A stretch of DNA of 64,000 bases from Candidatus Thiodictyon syntrophicum (GCF_002813775.1 NZ_CP020370.1:3993501-4057500), one strand, 5' to 3'; shown: positions 17,469-26,861, counted from the first letter of the stretch. Notes: generated by a model not told the origin, from the sequence alone. A program made the numbers and translations.

Positions 17469-17492
17469 GGATGGCGGGCGGCACGGGGCAGC

Positions 17493-17515
17493 GGTCCGCG
17501 CAGCGGACCCTACGG
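17493..17515. repeat. GGTCCGC palindromic repeat, single arm
   Basis: GGTCCGCGCAGCGGACC followed by CTACGG matches one arm of the paired repeats at 2399-2456, 23041-23093 and 49764-49817. The opposing arm is missing here. The unit is itself a small hairpin. Confidence 0.65.
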
Positions 17516-17663
17516 CAGCGGGGCGCGCCGGGGGACTGGGCGCGCGGGGGCGGCAATCGGCCGAGGCGCCGATAGCGGGCGGGTATAATGGCGCCGGTTT
17601 CAGACCTCAGCCCCCCGCCGCCGGACCCGCGACGACCCAATAACCACGACAGGATCAGCACCG

Positions 17664-18737
17664 ATGACGCACCGCTTTACACCGCGCAGCCGCCCCCCGT
17701 CCCGGGGCGGCCGGCTGATCACCGGGCTGACCGCCGCACTGATCCTGCTGCTGCTGGCCGCCTGTGACGACGCCACACCGCCCGCTGCGGCCCCGGCGGC
17801 GCCCGCGACGGCGCGCCCGCGCATCGCGCTCGTCATGAAGACGCTGACCAACCCCTTTTTCATCGAGATGGAGCGGGGCGCGCGCCGGGCGGAACAGGAG
17901 CTCGGGGTGGAACTGCTGGTGCGCACCGCCGCCCAGGAGACCTCCATCGAGCAGCAGATCGGCATCGTGGATCAGTTGATCCGGGACCGGGTGGCGGCCA
18001 TCGTGATCGCCCCGGGGGACTCGGTCGAGTTGATCCCGGTCCTCAAGAAGGCGCAGGACGCGGGCCTGCTGGTGGTCAACATCGATAACCGCCTGAGTCC
18101 CGAATTCTCCCGCAAGATGGGCCTGCTCGGGGTGCCCTTCATCAGCGTGGACAACGAGGCGGGCGCCTACGCGGCGGTGCGCGCCGTGACCGCCGGGGTG
18201 GACCGGCCGACGCAGGCGGCGCTCATCGAGGGCATCCGCGGGGCGGCGAACGCGGATGAGCGCAAGCGCGGGGCACTGCGGGCCCTGGCGGAAAACCCGC
18301 AGATCCGGGTGGTCGCCCAGGAGTCGGCCCAGTGGAAGATCGATGAGGCGCTGACCGTCGCCCGGGGCATCTTCGAGCAGCATCCGGACGTACAGATCCT
18401 GTTTTGCGCCAATGACATGATGGCGATCGGGGCGATGAAATACCTGGCCGGCACGGGGCGCTCGCAGGTGCGCGTGATCGGCTTCGACGCCCTGGAGCAG
18501 GCGCGCGAGGCGGTCCGCGCCGGGCGGCTGGCTGCCACGGTCGACCAACAGGCGGCCGAGCAGGGCTATCTGGGGGTGGTCTACGCGATCAAGGCCCTGC
18601 GCGGGGATCAGGTGCCGCCGGAAACCATGGTGGAGACCCGTGTCATCACGACCGATACCCTGGCCGGCGCCGCGCCGCCCGGGCCGCCGGTGCCGCGGCA
18701 ACCGGGGCCGGCTCAGCCGGCGCCCGCGGCGCCTTAG
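17664..18737 (+). CDS. periplasmic sugar-binding lipoprotein (RbsB/type I PBP family)
   Basis: A 357-residue lipoprotein. The signal ends in a lipobox (LLLLAAC, Cys about residue 34), followed by an Ala/Pro linker. The mature domain is a type I periplasmic binding protein of the ribose/xylose class: MKTLTNPFFIEMERGA at the first strand, DQLIRDRVAAIVIAPGD, VNIDNR and NDMMAIGAMKYL, IGFDALEQAREAV. No ABC transporter ATPase or permease is nearby. The next gene, 16 bp on, is a membrane GGDEF-EAL protein, so this protein more likely reports a ligand to it than serves transport. It ends in a Pro/Ala-rich tail. Confidence 0.85.
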   Translation: MTHRFTPRSRPPSRGGRLITGLTAALILLLLAACDDATPPAAAPAAPATARPRIALVMKTLTNPFFIEMERGARRAEQELGVELLVRTAAQETSIEQQIGIVDQLIRDRVAAIVIAPGDSVELIPVLKKAQDAGLLVVNIDNRLSPEFSRKMGLLGVPFISVDNEAGAYAAVRAVTAGVDRPTQAALIEGIRGAANADERKRGALRALAENPQIRVVAQESAQWKIDEALTVARGIFEQHPDVQILFCANDMMAIGAMKYLAGTGRSQVRVIGFDALEQAREAVRAGRLAATVDQQAAEQGYLGVVYAIKALRGDQVPPETMVETRVITTDTLAGAAPPGPPVPRQPGPAQPAPAAP

Positions 18738-18753
18738 GGTCCCGGGAACCGCC

Positions 18754-21639
18754 ATGGCCCTGTTGCGCGCCACCCCGCGGATCACCCGCAAGTTCATCGT
18801 CTATCTGATGATGGTGAGCGTGCTGCCGCTGCTGGCGGTGAGCTATGCCTCATATCAGAGCGCGCGCGACACGGTCATGGCCCAGGCACGGCAGACTGTC
18901 GCGGCCCTGGTGGACGGCCAGGTGCGGCTCCTGGACCGCACCCTGGACCAGGTGGAGGGCCTGATTGCCAACCTCTCCGGAATCGAGGACATCGGCCGGG
19001 GGTTCGCCCGCGATGCGCCGCAGGATGACTATGGCCGTCTCGCCACCCAGGCGCGCATCGGCTATATCCTGAACGGCTATCTGAACCTGGACGGACTGGT
19101 CTCGATCGACCTGTTCGCCGCCGACGGGCAACACTTTCACGTCGGCGACACCCTGGACGGGAGCCGGCTGGATCAGGCCGCCCGCGACCGCCTCTATGCC
19201 CAGGCCCAGGCGTCCGGACGGACCGTCCACTGGGCCGGGGTCAGCGCCAACGTCAACGAGGCCTCCCGTCACCCCCAGGTGCTGGCCGCGGCCCGGGTGC
19301 TCATGCATACGGACCGCGCCACCCTCAACACCAAACCCATCGGGCTCATCGTCGTCAATCTGGACCCCGGGTCCCTGGGGCGCCAGTTCGGCACAGCGCG
19401 GCTGCGCACCGGGGCCTTCCTGACCCTGATCGACCAGCAGGGCCGCCTGCTCTATGACCCGGACCCGCAACGGGTGGGCCAGGACGCGGACCCCGGGTTC
19501 CTCACCGCCGCGGCCCGCGCGGTGAACCGCTCCGGCGCCGTCCGGCTCCAATGGCGGGCCAGCCCCTACCTGCTGAACTGCGAGCCGGTAGCGCGCGCCG
19601 ACTGGACCCTCTGCCACGCCATCCCGGAACGCACCCTGTTCGCGGAGATTCGGGTCATCCGCCAGACCGCGTTCGTGGCCCTGGTGCTGAGCTTCCTGGT
19701 GGTGGCAGGCGCCACCTGGGTCTATTCCCAGGACCTGGTGCGGCCGATCCTGGAGGTCATCACGAGCTTCAAGCGGCTCCAATCCAACAGCCTGGACCCC
19801 AGTACCCGGCTGCCGGTGCGCACCCGTGACGAGATCGGCGAACTGGTCAGTGGGTTCAACGCCTTCATGGACACCCTGTCGGCGCGCGCCGCGGCGGACC
19901 GGGCCCTGCGCGCCAGCGAGGAGCGCTACGCCCTGGCGGTCAGGGCCACCAACGATATCCTGTGGGACTGGGACCTGCAGACCCAGGCGCTGTACCTCTC
20001 GCCCCGTTTCCAGGACCTGCTGGGCCTCGGCGGCACCCGCCTGGAGCGTACCCCGGACGATTGGCTGGAGCGCATCCACCCGGACGACAACGAGGCGGTG
20101 CACCTGGAGATCGGCCGCCATCTGGACGGCACCACGGACTTCTTCTGCCACGAGTATCGGCTGCGCCACCACAACGGCGGCTATCTGTGGTTTCTGTCGC
20201 GGGGGCTGGCGGAGCGCGATGGCGACGGCCTGCCGATCCGCATGGCGGGCTCCCACACCGACATCAGCGACCGCAAACGGGCCGAGGAGCAACTGCGCCA
20301 CGATGCCCTCTACGACCACCTGACCGGGCTGCACAACCGCACCTGGCTCCAGGCCCGCCTGGAGCGGCTGTTGCGGGGCGGCGGGCGCACGCAACGCCTC
20401 AGTCTGGCCGTGTTGTTCATCGACCTGGACCGCTTCAAGGCCGTCAACGACACCCTGGGACACGAGGCCGGGGACGCCCTGTTGATCGCGGTCGCCGCCC
20501 GGCTGCGCGCCGAACTGCGCGCGGAGGACGGGCTGGTGCGCCTGGGGGGCGACGAGTTCGTCGTGCTGGTCACCGAGGGGCGGCGCGCCGCGGACCTGGC
20601 CGCCCGGCTCATCAGCGCCCTGGGCCGGCCCTTCATGCTGGGGGACCAGGAGGTCCAGACCGGCGCCAGCATCGGCATCGCCCACACCGGCCCCGACTAC
20701 CGCAGCGCCGACGAGGTCCTGCGCGATGCGGATATCGCCATGTACCAGGCCAAGGACCAGGGCAAGGGGCGCTTCCAGGTCTTCGACCACGGCATGCGCG
20801 AGCGCATCGTCAACCGCCTGGAGATGGAAAAGGCCCTGGGGCACGCCCTGAGCACCGATCAACTGACCCTGGTCTATCAGCCGATCGTCTCCATGGAAGG
20901 CTATCGGCTGGAGGGGTTCGAGGCCCTGGCGCGCTGGGTCCACCCCCGCTTGGGCCCGGTCCCCCCGGACCAGTTCGTCACCATGGCGGAGGAGAGCAAC
21001 CTCATCATCCCCCTGGGTCGCTGGGCCTTCAGTAAGGTCTGTCGACGGCTGCGCGCCTGGCAGTCACTGATCGCGCCGGGCGCACCACTGCGCATCGCGG
21101 TGAACTTCTCGCCCCGCCAACTCTTCGACGAGGACCTGATCGACGCCATCCCGCGCATCCTGGACGATCACGGGGTGAGCGGCGAGCGCCTGGTCATCGA
21201 GGTCACCGAGACCGCCATCCTGGATGAGACCCAGGCCGCCGCCCGGGTCCTGGAGCGCCTGCGCGCACTGGGGATCCGGGTGCACCTGGACGACTTCGGC
21301 ACCGGCTACTCCTCCCTGAGCCACCTGGCGGGACTGCCCATCGACGCGATCAAGATCGACCGCTCCTTCGTCAGCGAGATCGAGACCAGCGAGCGCAAGC
21401 GGGTTATGCTGCACGGGATCATCCTGCTTGCCCATCAGCTCGGCATCGCGACCATCGCCGAGGGGGTGGAGACCGCGGGCCAGGCCGGCATCCTGCTGGC
21501 CGAGGGCTGCGACTATTGCCAGGGCTACCTCGTGTCCTACCCGCTCACCGCCGCGGACGCCGCCGGGCTCTTGAGCGCCCGGGGCGAGGCGGGGGGCACC
21601 CTCACCGGGTTGGGCATGGTGCCCGCGGTCGGGGGCTGA
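18754..21639 (+). CDS. membrane c-di-GMP enzyme: dCACHE-like sensor, HAMP, PAS, GGDEF and EAL
   Basis: A 961-residue protein. TM helix at about 15-32, periplasmic sensor region about 33-300 (dCACHE-like), second TM about 305-325 (FVALVLSFLVVAGATWVYSQ), HAMP about 328-380, PAS/PAC about 390-505, GGDEF about 510-680, EAL about 690-945. The GGDEF motif is intact (RLGGDEFVVLV) with an RxxD inhibitory site five residues before it (RAED). The EAL half keeps EALARW, NFSPRQL and DDFGTGYSSL, so both synthesis and breakdown of c-di-GMP are possible. The start at 18754 follows the sugar-binding gene by 16 bp. I infer a two-gene sensory unit like the periplasmic-protein/GGDEF-EAL pairs (NspS-MbaA type). 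Confidence 0.9.
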   Translation: MALLRATPRITRKFIVYLMMVSVLPLLAVSYASYQSARDTVMAQARQTVAALVDGQVRLLDRTLDQVEGLIANLSGIEDIGRGFARDAPQDDYGRLATQARIGYILNGYLNLDGLVSIDLFAADGQHFHVGDTLDGSRLDQAARDRLYAQAQASGRTVHWAGVSANVNEASRHPQVLAAARVLMHTDRATLNTKPIGLIVVNLDPGSLGRQFGTARLRTGAFLTLIDQQGRLLYDPDPQRVGQDADPGFLTAAARAVNRSGAVRLQWRASPYLLNCEPVARADWTLCHAIPERTLFAEIRVIRQTAFVALVLSFLVVAGATWVYSQDLVRPILEVITSFKRLQSNSLDPSTRLPVRTRDEIGELVSGFNAFMDTLSARAAADRALRASEERYALAVRATNDILWDWDLQTQALYLSPRFQDLLGLGGTRLERTPDDWLERIHPDDNEAVHLEIGRHLDGTTDFFCHEYRLRHHNGGYLWFLSRGLAERDGDGLPIRMAGSHTDISDRKRAEEQLRHDALYDHLTGLHNRTWLQARLERLLRGGGRTQRLSLAVLFIDLDRFKAVNDTLGHEAGDALLIAVAARLRAELRAEDGLVRLGGDEFVVLVTEGRRAADLAARLISALGRPFMLGDQEVQTGASIGIAHTGPDYRSADEVLRDADIAMYQAKDQGKGRFQVFDHGMRERIVNRLEMEKALGHALSTDQLTLVYQPIVSMEGYRLEGFEALARWVHPRLGPVPPDQFVTMAEESNLIIPLGRWAFSKVCRRLRAWQSLIAPGAPLRIAVNFSPRQLFDEDLIDAIPRILDDHGVSGERLVIEVTETAILDETQAAARVLERLRALGIRVHLDDFGTGYSSLSHLAGLPIDAIKIDRSFVSEIETSERKRVMLHGIILLAHQLGIATIAEGVETAGQAGILLAEGCDYCQGYLVSYPLTAADAAGLLSARGEAGGTLTGLGMVPAVGG

Positions 21640-22013
21640 GGAACGAACGGCAAGGTTGCGGGGTTGGCGCCGCGGCGTTACCGCGACAGTCGCGCAGCGG
21701 CGCTGTGGGAGCGACTTGCGCCGCGACGGGCCGCGCGGGGAACGCGATTTCTCTTGGTTATGTCGGCAACCGCCGTCGGCTAAAGCCTCGACCTCCGGTT
21801 GCGGACGGACCGCTACCGGCCGCAACGATGATCGAGGCCGAGCGGGACCGTCCCGGCGGCTGGTGCGCGCCGACCGGTCGCCCGACCCGCGAGGGGATTT
21901 ACCGGGACGCCTTAAACCGGGAGAATCCGACCCTCAGGTTCCCGGGGCGGGGGGTGCAATGGCAGCCCCGGCCGGGTCGAGTCCGTCCCCAGCCTTCAGC
22001 CCGAGACCTCACC
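21640..22013. other. intergenic gap with dispersed repeats
   Basis: No gene seen. 21690-21790 carries a degenerate GTGGGAGCG/GCCG repeat, and 21818-21839 is a solo copy of the DUF6399-type terminal motif (GGCC, GCAACGATGATC, GAGGCC). The coaE gene that often precedes zapD is absent. Confidence 0.45.
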
Positions 22014-22781
22014 GTGGCCCCACTGACCGTCTTCGAGCACCCCTTGAACGAACGCGTCCGGACCTTCCTGCGTCTGGAACACCTGTTCGAGAAGGTGGAC
22101 TACTTCATGCCCCAGTACGACCCCTGGGCAACCCGGGTGGCGGTGGAGGCGCTGATCGACATCACCGCCGTCACCGCGCGCTCGGATCTCAGGACCGAGA
22201 TCGCCAAGGAACTGGACCGCAACCTCGCCGCCGTGGAGCGGATCGCGAGTCAGCCGGGGGTGGACCCCAACGCCCTGGAGCGGGTCTTGAAGGACCTGGA
22301 GGGGGCGCTCGCGGGCATCGTCTCGCTCACCAGCCCGATCGGCCAGACCGCACGGGAGGATGAGTTCCTCAAGGGCGTGGCCCAGCGCAGCACCATCCCC
22401 GGCGGCGCCTGCTCCTTCGACCTGCCCCAGTATCACCACTGGCTGGTCCAGTCCCCGGAGCGGCGCCAGTCGCGCCTGGACCACTGGTTGCAGGACCTGC
22501 GGCCGGCGGACGCGGCCATCCGGCTCATGCTGTCGCTCGCGCGCAGCAGCGCCACGCCGCGCCAGGTGACGGCCGTCGGGGGCTTTTTCCAAGAGGCGCT
22601 GGACCTTCAGGCGCCGGCCCAGATGGTGCGCGTGGCCCTGCCGGGGGGCAGCAGCCGCTACCCCGAGATCAGCGGGCACAAGAACCGTTTCAGCATCCGC
22701 TTCATGACCATCGAGCCGCGCCTGCGACCGACCCCGACCCCGGACGATGTCGAGTTCCGTCTCACCTGCTGCGTCTTTTGA
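22014..22781 (+). CDS. zapD: cell division protein ZapD
   Basis: A 255-residue FtsZ-binding protein that bundles FtsZ filaments at midcell (DUF1342). Family motifs are [19 protein letters not shown] at the N-terminus, [10 protein letters not shown] around residue 140 and the C-terminal [20 protein letters not shown]. The GTG at 22014 is used: it places the conserved [10 protein letters not shown] a few residues in, and no ATG lies closer. It is followed 8 bp later by yacG, the usual pair. Confidence 0.93.
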   Translation: MAPLTVFEHPLNERVRTFLRLEHLFEKVDYFMPQYDPWATRVAVEALIDITAVTARSDLRTEIAKELDRNLAAVERIASQPGVDPNALERVLKDLEGALAGIVSLTSPIGQTAREDEFLKGVAQRSTIPGGACSFDLPQYHHWLVQSPERRQSRLDHWLQDLRPADAAIRLMLSLARSSATPRQVTAVGGFFQEALDLQAPAQMVRVALPGGSSRYPEISGHKNRFSIRFMTIEPRLRPTPTPDDVEFRLTCCVF

Positions 22782-22789
22782 GAGACTCT

Positions 22790-23014
22790 ATGCCAGCCCC
22801 CACGCCCGCCCCTACGCCCACCCAGGTCCCCTGCCCCCATTGCGGACGCCCCGTCGAGTGGTCGGCCGCGTCGCCGTTTCGGCCCTTTTGCTGCAAGCGC
22901 TGCAAGCTGATCGACCTGGGCGATTGGTTGGCCGAAAACCACCGCATTCCGGACGCCGGCGAGCCCTTGGAGGAGGATCAGCCGCCCGCGGATCAGGTCT
23001 GGCCGACGCATTGA
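22790..23014 (+). CDS. yacG: DNA gyrase inhibitor YacG
   Basis: A 74-residue zinc protein that binds GyrB. Zinc ligands CPHC at about residue 15 and FCCKRC at about 34 fit the CxxC...CxxxC pattern (here with an extra Cys), followed by the conserved [10 protein letters not shown]. The C-terminal tail is acidic (EEDQPPAD). ATG at 22790 is chosen; a TTG at 22778 overlapping the zapD stop is an alternative. Confidence 0.92.
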   Translation: MPAPTPAPTPTQVPCPHCGRPVEWSAASPFRPFCCKRCKLIDLGDWLAENHRIPDAGEPLEEDQPPADQVWPTH

Positions 23015-23040
23015 ACCGCGGTCGCCGTGCGGGCGTAATC

Positions 23041-23093
23041 GGTCCGCATAGCGGACCCTACGGGGCGGCCCCGTAGGGTCCGCTGTGCGGACC
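23041..23093. repeat. paired GGTCCGC palindromic repeat
   Basis: Arms of 25 bases at 23041-23065 and 23069-23093 with one mismatch and a 3-base loop. Same family as 2399-2456 and 49764-49817. It lies between yacG and uppP. Confidence 0.85.
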
Positions 23094-23160
23094 AATGCCG
23101 TGCGGACCAGCCGGCTTTCCAGAAAACACCAACCCATCGCGCACCTTTAAGGAACTGCCC

Positions 23161-23985
23161 ATGACCGACCTGCCCCTGCTGGTGAAGGCCTTGATCCTCG
23201 GCATCGTCGAGGGACTCACCGAGTTTCTCCCGATCTCCTCCACCGGTCACATGATCATCGTCGGCGACCTGCTCGACTACACCAATGAGCAGAGCAAGGT
23301 GTTCGAGATCGTGATCCAGTTCGCCGCCATCCTCGCGGTTTGCTGGCTCTATCGCGAACGCATCCTGCAGGTGGCCGCGGGCATGTGGCGACCGGGCCCG
23401 CAGCAGCGTTTCGCACTCAACATCCTGGTCGCCTTCATGCCGGCGGCGGTGCTCGGATTCCTGCTCCACGGGGTCATCAAGGAGTATCTCTTCAACCCGC
23501 TCAGCGTCGCCGCCGCACTGATCGTCGGCGGCCTGGTGATCCTCTGGGTGGAGCGCCGCAACCTCCCGGAAGGCTGCGCCTCAGTGGATGACATCACCTG
23601 GCAGACGGCCCTGAAGGTGGGCTTTGCACAGGCGGTGGCGATGTTCCCCGGGGTCTCGCGCGCCGGCGCCACCATCATCGGCGGGATGCTCTTCGGCCTG
23701 TCGCGCAAGACCGCGACCGAGTTGTCGTTCTTTCTCGCCATCCCCACTATGACCGCCGCCACGGTGCTCGACATCTATAAGGCGCGCGACATTCTTTCAT
23801 TCGACGACGCCCCCGTCTTCGCCGTCGGCTTCGTCTCCTCATTCATCTTCGCCATGCTCGCCATCAAGGGCCTGCTGCGCTATATCTCCCACCACAACTT
23901 CAATGCCTTCGCCTGGTACCGCATCGTCTTCGGCCTGATCGTGCTCGGCACCGCCTATACCGGGCTGGTCGACTGGCACGCCTGA
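23161..23985 (+). CDS. uppP: undecaprenyl-diphosphate phosphatase UppP (BacA)
   Basis: A 274-residue integral membrane enzyme that recycles undecaprenyl diphosphate for peptidoglycan and polysaccharide synthesis. Both signature regions are present: [18 protein letters not shown] (residues 14-31) and [15 protein letters not shown] (about 160). Around eight hydrophobic segments are visible. Start is ATG at 23161; upstream in-frame codons lie in the repeat region. No operon partner downstream. Confidence 0.95.
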   Translation: MTDLPLLVKALILGIVEGLTEFLPISSTGHMIIVGDLLDYTNEQSKVFEIVIQFAAILAVCWLYRERILQVAAGMWRPGPQQRFALNILVAFMPAAVLGFLLHGVIKEYLFNPLSVAAALIVGGLVILWVERRNLPEGCASVDDITWQTALKVGFAQAVAMFPGVSRAGATIIGGMLFGLSRKTATELSFFLAIPTMTAATVLDIYKARDILSFDDAPVFAVGFVSSFIFAMLAIKGLLRYISHHNFNAFAWYRIVFGLIVLGTAYTGLVDWHA

Positions 23986-24156
23986 TGCCGTGACAGGCCG
24001 GCGTCGTGCAGTGACCACGCACACGCCGCTCAACTTGTCGGCACCGCGCCCCGGGGCATACTGCCGACGATGGCGCGGCGCCTGCCCTCGCCCCATCGCC
24101 TGCCGGGTTGACGGGGGCGCCGGGGGCGGTTTCACATCGCCCATGAGCGCGGTCCC

Positions 24157-24189
24157 ACCGGTCCGCGATAGGGTCCGCTGTGCGGACCG
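24157..24189. repeat. degenerate GGTCCGC palindromic repeat
   Basis: A shortened copy: GGTCCGCGATAGGGTCCGC then TGTGCGGACC, with most of the left arm deleted. It lies between uppP and the FGE-like gene. The rest of 23986-24317 shows no other gene apart from a short frame at 24211-24321. Confidence 0.55.
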
Positions 24190-24210
24190 ACGGCCTCGCA
24201 GTTATGGGTG

Positions 24211-24321
24211 ATGACCAGCATCGACGTCCAACTGCGCAATGTCGAGCCCGAGCGCAGCGCCGCACTCACGGCCGGGGTCCGGCTCAACCTGAGTAGAATC
24301 GAGGGGGAGATCACGGCATGA
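24211..24321 (+). CDS. possible 36-residue peptide coupled to the FGE-like gene
   Basis: ATG at 24211 opens a frame (MTSIDVQLRNVEPERSAALT and 16 more residues) whose TGA overlaps the ATG of the next gene (ATGA). It could be a small translated leader, or the tail of a lost upstream gene. No family recognised. Confidence 0.3.
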   Translation: MTSIDVQLRNVEPERSAALTAGVRLNLSRIEGEITA

Positions 24322-25544
24322 ACCAGCAACCGGGAACGACACCGCCCATGGAACCTATAGTCCGCGACACCCTGCGTCAACTGATCGTGCGCTACGGCCA
24401 TAGCCTCTGCGACGACCCGTGCCGCTGCGAGGCGATGCTGCGCGACCTGTGCGGGCAGCACAAGCGCGAGGTCTTCATCCTCGTCAGCGCCCTGAGACAG
24501 CGAGTCGCGGCTGATCTGCTCGGCGGCAGCGGCGGGTTGCCGACGCCGCTCCTGCTCGGGCGGCTGGGCAAGCGGCTGGAGGACGAGCTGGCGTTGACCG
24601 GCGAGGCGGCGCGGTGGGCGGTGGAGACCTGGGCGCTGGCCCTCGGGGTCATCGCCGGCCCGGTGATCGTTCCCACGCCAACCCCGACGCCTGCCGCCGC
24701 ACCTCAGCCCGCCAACAAGACCAAGCCGCCGCCCCCGCCACCCGCCCCCGCGACGCCCTTCCGCGACCGCCTCAAGGACGGTAGCGACGGACCCGAGATG
24801 GTCTGGCTCCCGCCCGGGCGCTTCTTCATGGGCTCCGCGGATGGCGACGCGCTGGCCTTCGTCGACGAGCAGCCCCGGCACGAGGTCCGTATCGCGCGGC
24901 CCTTCGCCATCGGCCGCTTCCCCGTCACCTTCGATGACTATGACCGATTCGTCGTCGCCACCAAGCGTCCACCGGCGGCCAAGCGCGGGGTGCTGGGGCG
25001 TCTCTTTGGCGCGGCAGAAGACAGGCAACGCGAGCTGCCGAGCGACCAGGGTTGGGGCCGCGGCCGGCGCCCGGTGATCGAGGTCTCCTGGGAGGACGCC
25101 GCGGCCTACTGCGTCTGGCTCACCGAACAGACCGGCTGGACCTATCGGCTGCCGAGCGAGGCGCAGTGGGAGTATGCCTGCCGGGCCGGGACCCAGACAC
25201 GCTGGTCATTCGGCGATGACGAGCGGGCACTTGGGAACCACGCCTGGTTCAAAGACAATTCAGACGGCAAGACCCACCCGGTGGGCGAGAAGCAACCGAA
25301 CCCCTGGGGGCTCCACGACCTGCACGGAAACGTCTGGGAGTGGGTCCAAGATCATTGGCACTATCATTACCAAGGTGCCCCCACGGATGGCAGCGCATGG
25401 GAAGATGCCGCGGGCGGGTCGCGCGTCCTGCGCGGCGGTGACTGGTTCGACGACGCCAGGTACTGCCGCTCCGCGCGGCGCTACCAGGTGGGGCCGGCCG
25501 GCCTCGGCGTCAGGCTGGGCTTCCGCCTGGCTCGAGGTCCCTAG
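24318..25544 (+). CDS. FGE/SUMF1-domain protein with an N-terminal effector-associated-like domain
   Basis: A 408-residue protein. Residues about 12-110 form a helical domain (LRQLIVRYGHSLCDDPCRCE, LRDLCGQHKREVFILVSALR) that I recall as a recurrent N-terminal adaptor on FGE-like, kinase and NTPase proteins. A Pro-rich linker (about 118-145) leads to a formylglycine-generating-enzyme-like domain (MVWLPPGRFFMGS, YRLPSEAQWEYACRAGT, GLHDLHGNVWEW, SRVLRGGDWFDD). The second FGE active-site Cys may be the one in RYCRSARRY, but the first is not there, so formylglycine activity is doubtful. The C-type-lectin-like C-terminus resembles proteins diversified by retroelements, but no template repeat is visible. 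Confidence 0.8.
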   Translation: MNQQPGTTPPMEPIVRDTLRQLIVRYGHSLCDDPCRCEAMLRDLCGQHKREVFILVSALRQRVAADLLGGSGGLPTPLLLGRLGKRLEDELALTGEAARWAVETWALALGVIAGPVIVPTPTPTPAAAPQPANKTKPPPPPPAPATPFRDRLKDGSDGPEMVWLPPGRFFMGSADGDALAFVDEQPRHEVRIARPFAIGRFPVTFDDYDRFVVATKRPPAAKRGVLGRLFGAAEDRQRELPSDQGWGRGRRPVIEVSWEDAAAYCVWLTEQTGWTYRLPSEAQWEYACRAGTQTRWSFGDDERALGNHAWFKDNSDGKTHPVGEKQPNPWGLHDLHGNVWEWVQDHWHYHYQGAPTDGSAWEDAAGGSRVLRGGDWFDDARYCRSARRYQVGPAGLGVRLGFRLARGP

Positions 25545-25668
25545 CACGGTCCGGAGGAGGCAAGCGGCTAGGGAGCGGGACCGGACTGCCCGCGCAAGGA
25601 GCGAGCGTGAGCGAGCGGGAGTCGCGGGCGGTCAGGCCCCGCGGGAGCTACGCACTCACTTTTTTCTA

Positions 25669-25776
25669 GCTCCCACGCTCCAGCGTGGGAGCAAGTGCGG
25701 ACGCTCCAGCGTCCCGTCGGCCGACGCGCCGCTGGAGCGGCGGAACGGCATTCCCACGCTGGAGCGTGGGAACGAG
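25669..25776. repeat. CCCACGCTGGAGCGTGGG palindromic repeats
   Basis: Two related palindromes, CTCCCACGCTCCAGCGTGGG (from 25669) and CATTCCCACGCTGGAGCGTG (from 25749), separated by further short inverted copies (CGCTCCAGCG, CGCTGGAGCG). A copy also occurs at 37961-37987. Confidence 0.7.
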
Positions 25777-25820
25777 AAGGCGTTGGAACGAGAAGACAAT
25801 AGGTTCGCTGAGCACTGCCC

Positions 25821-26861
25821 ATGACCGAAAACCCCGCCGCCAATCCCGAGGAGCCCGGTACGCCGGACTACGATTCCCCCTGGAAAGAGGCCATCGACGC
25901 CTGGCTACCGCCGTTCATGGCGCTGTTCTTCCCGACCGTCCACGCCCTGATCGACTGGGACCGCCCCTATGAATTCCTGGATGCCGAGTTGCAGCGCATC
26001 ACCGGCGATTCCACCATCGGCCGCCGGTATGCCGACCGCCTGGTCAAGGTCTACAGCCGCGAGGGCTTGGAGGTCTGGCTGCTGCTGCATATCGAGATCC
26101 AGGGTCAGGCCGAGGCCGGGTTCCCGGAACGGATGTTCCAGTATTGGTATCGCATCTACGACCGCTTCGGCGGGATCGAGACCATCAGCCTGGCGCTCCT
26201 GACCAACGACCGGGCCGACGGCGAGACCACGGAATATCGCCGCGAGCGCGACGGCTGCGGGGTCCGTTTCCGCTTTCGCGTCCACACGCTGCTGTCCTGG
26301 GATGAAGCGGACTTGGCCAAGCGCGCGGCGGACAACCCCTTCGCGGTGGTCGCCCTGGCCCAGTTGGCGGCCCACCGGCGCTCCAGCAACCCCGAGCGCA
26401 AGGCGCGCAAGGGCGAGATCATCGCGCTATTGTATCGTTATCGGTACGGCCGCGATGATGCGATCAAGTTGCTGCGCTTTATCGATTGGCTGATCCGCCT
26501 GCCGCGCGGGCTCGAACTGGCACTGCGGCAAGAACTGGCTGAACTGGAGGAGCAAACCAAGATGTCATACGTTACGAGTTGGGAGCGCTTTGCCCGCGAG
26601 GAAGGACTCGAACAGGGCCGGCGGGAGGGTTGGCAGGCGGGCCGACAGGAGGGCTGGCAGGCAGGCCAACAGGAGGGCTGGCAGGCAGGCCAACAGGAAG
26701 GCGAGGCCAAGGCCCTGCTCCGACTGCTGCAAGCCAAATTCGGCCCGCCGACGCCGGACCTTGTGGCCCGCGTGCAGGCGGGCGAACCCGATCAGATCGA
26801 GGCCTGGCTCACCCGTATCCTGACCGCAGACAGCCCGCATGAGGTTTTCGACACGCACTGA
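25821..26861 (+). CDS. Rpn-family recombination-promoting nuclease-like protein with DUF4351
   Basis: A 346-residue protein. The N-terminal Rpn/PD-(D/E)XK region carries D in YADRLVKVY and the E-x-Q of LLLHIEIQGQAE, matching the nuclease core, and the typical YRIYDRFGGIETISLALLT motif. A low-complexity Gln/Glu/Gly stretch made of three 8-residue units (EGWQAGQQ-like) joins a C-terminal DUF4351 helical domain (KALLRLLQAKFGPPTPDLVAR). It is similar in plan to the protein at 6421-7341 but from a different subfamily. Start is ATG at 25821. Role may be phage defence or recombination. Confidence 0.82.
   Translation: MTENPAANPEEPGTPDYDSPWKEAIDAWLPPFMALFFPTVHALIDWDRPYEFLDAELQRITGDSTIGRRYADRLVKVYSREGLEVWLLLHIEIQGQAEAGFPERMFQYWYRIYDRFGGIETISLALLTNDRADGETTEYRRERDGCGVRFRFRVHTLLSWDEADLAKRAADNPFAVVALAQLAAHRRSSNPERKARKGEIIALLYRYRYGRDDAIKLLRFIDWLIRLPRGLELALRQELAELEEQTKMSYVTSWERFAREEGLEQGRREGWQAGRQEGWQAGQQEGWQAGQQEGEAKALLRLLQAKFGPPTPDLVARVQAGEPDQIEAWLTRILTADSPHEVFDTH
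26625..26696 (+). repeat. three 24-bp tandem repeats inside the Rpn-like gene
   Basis: Three in-frame units starting GAGGGCTGGCAGGCAGGCC (first copy slightly diverged) encode EGWQAGRQ and EGWQAGQQ twice. Units start at 26625, 26649 and 26673. Copy number probably varies between strains because each unit keeps the frame. Confidence 0.85.

Noticed and set aside
18850-20943. 697-codon minus-strand frame opposite the GGDEF-EAL gene
   Set aside because: The plus strand clearly encodes GGDEF and EAL motifs; the minus frame is a compositional shadow rich in Gln/Val/Gly.
25420-25544. Diversity-generating retroelement target in use
   Set aside because: The C-terminus is of the right type but no template repeat or DGR reverse transcriptase was found; kept only as a lead.
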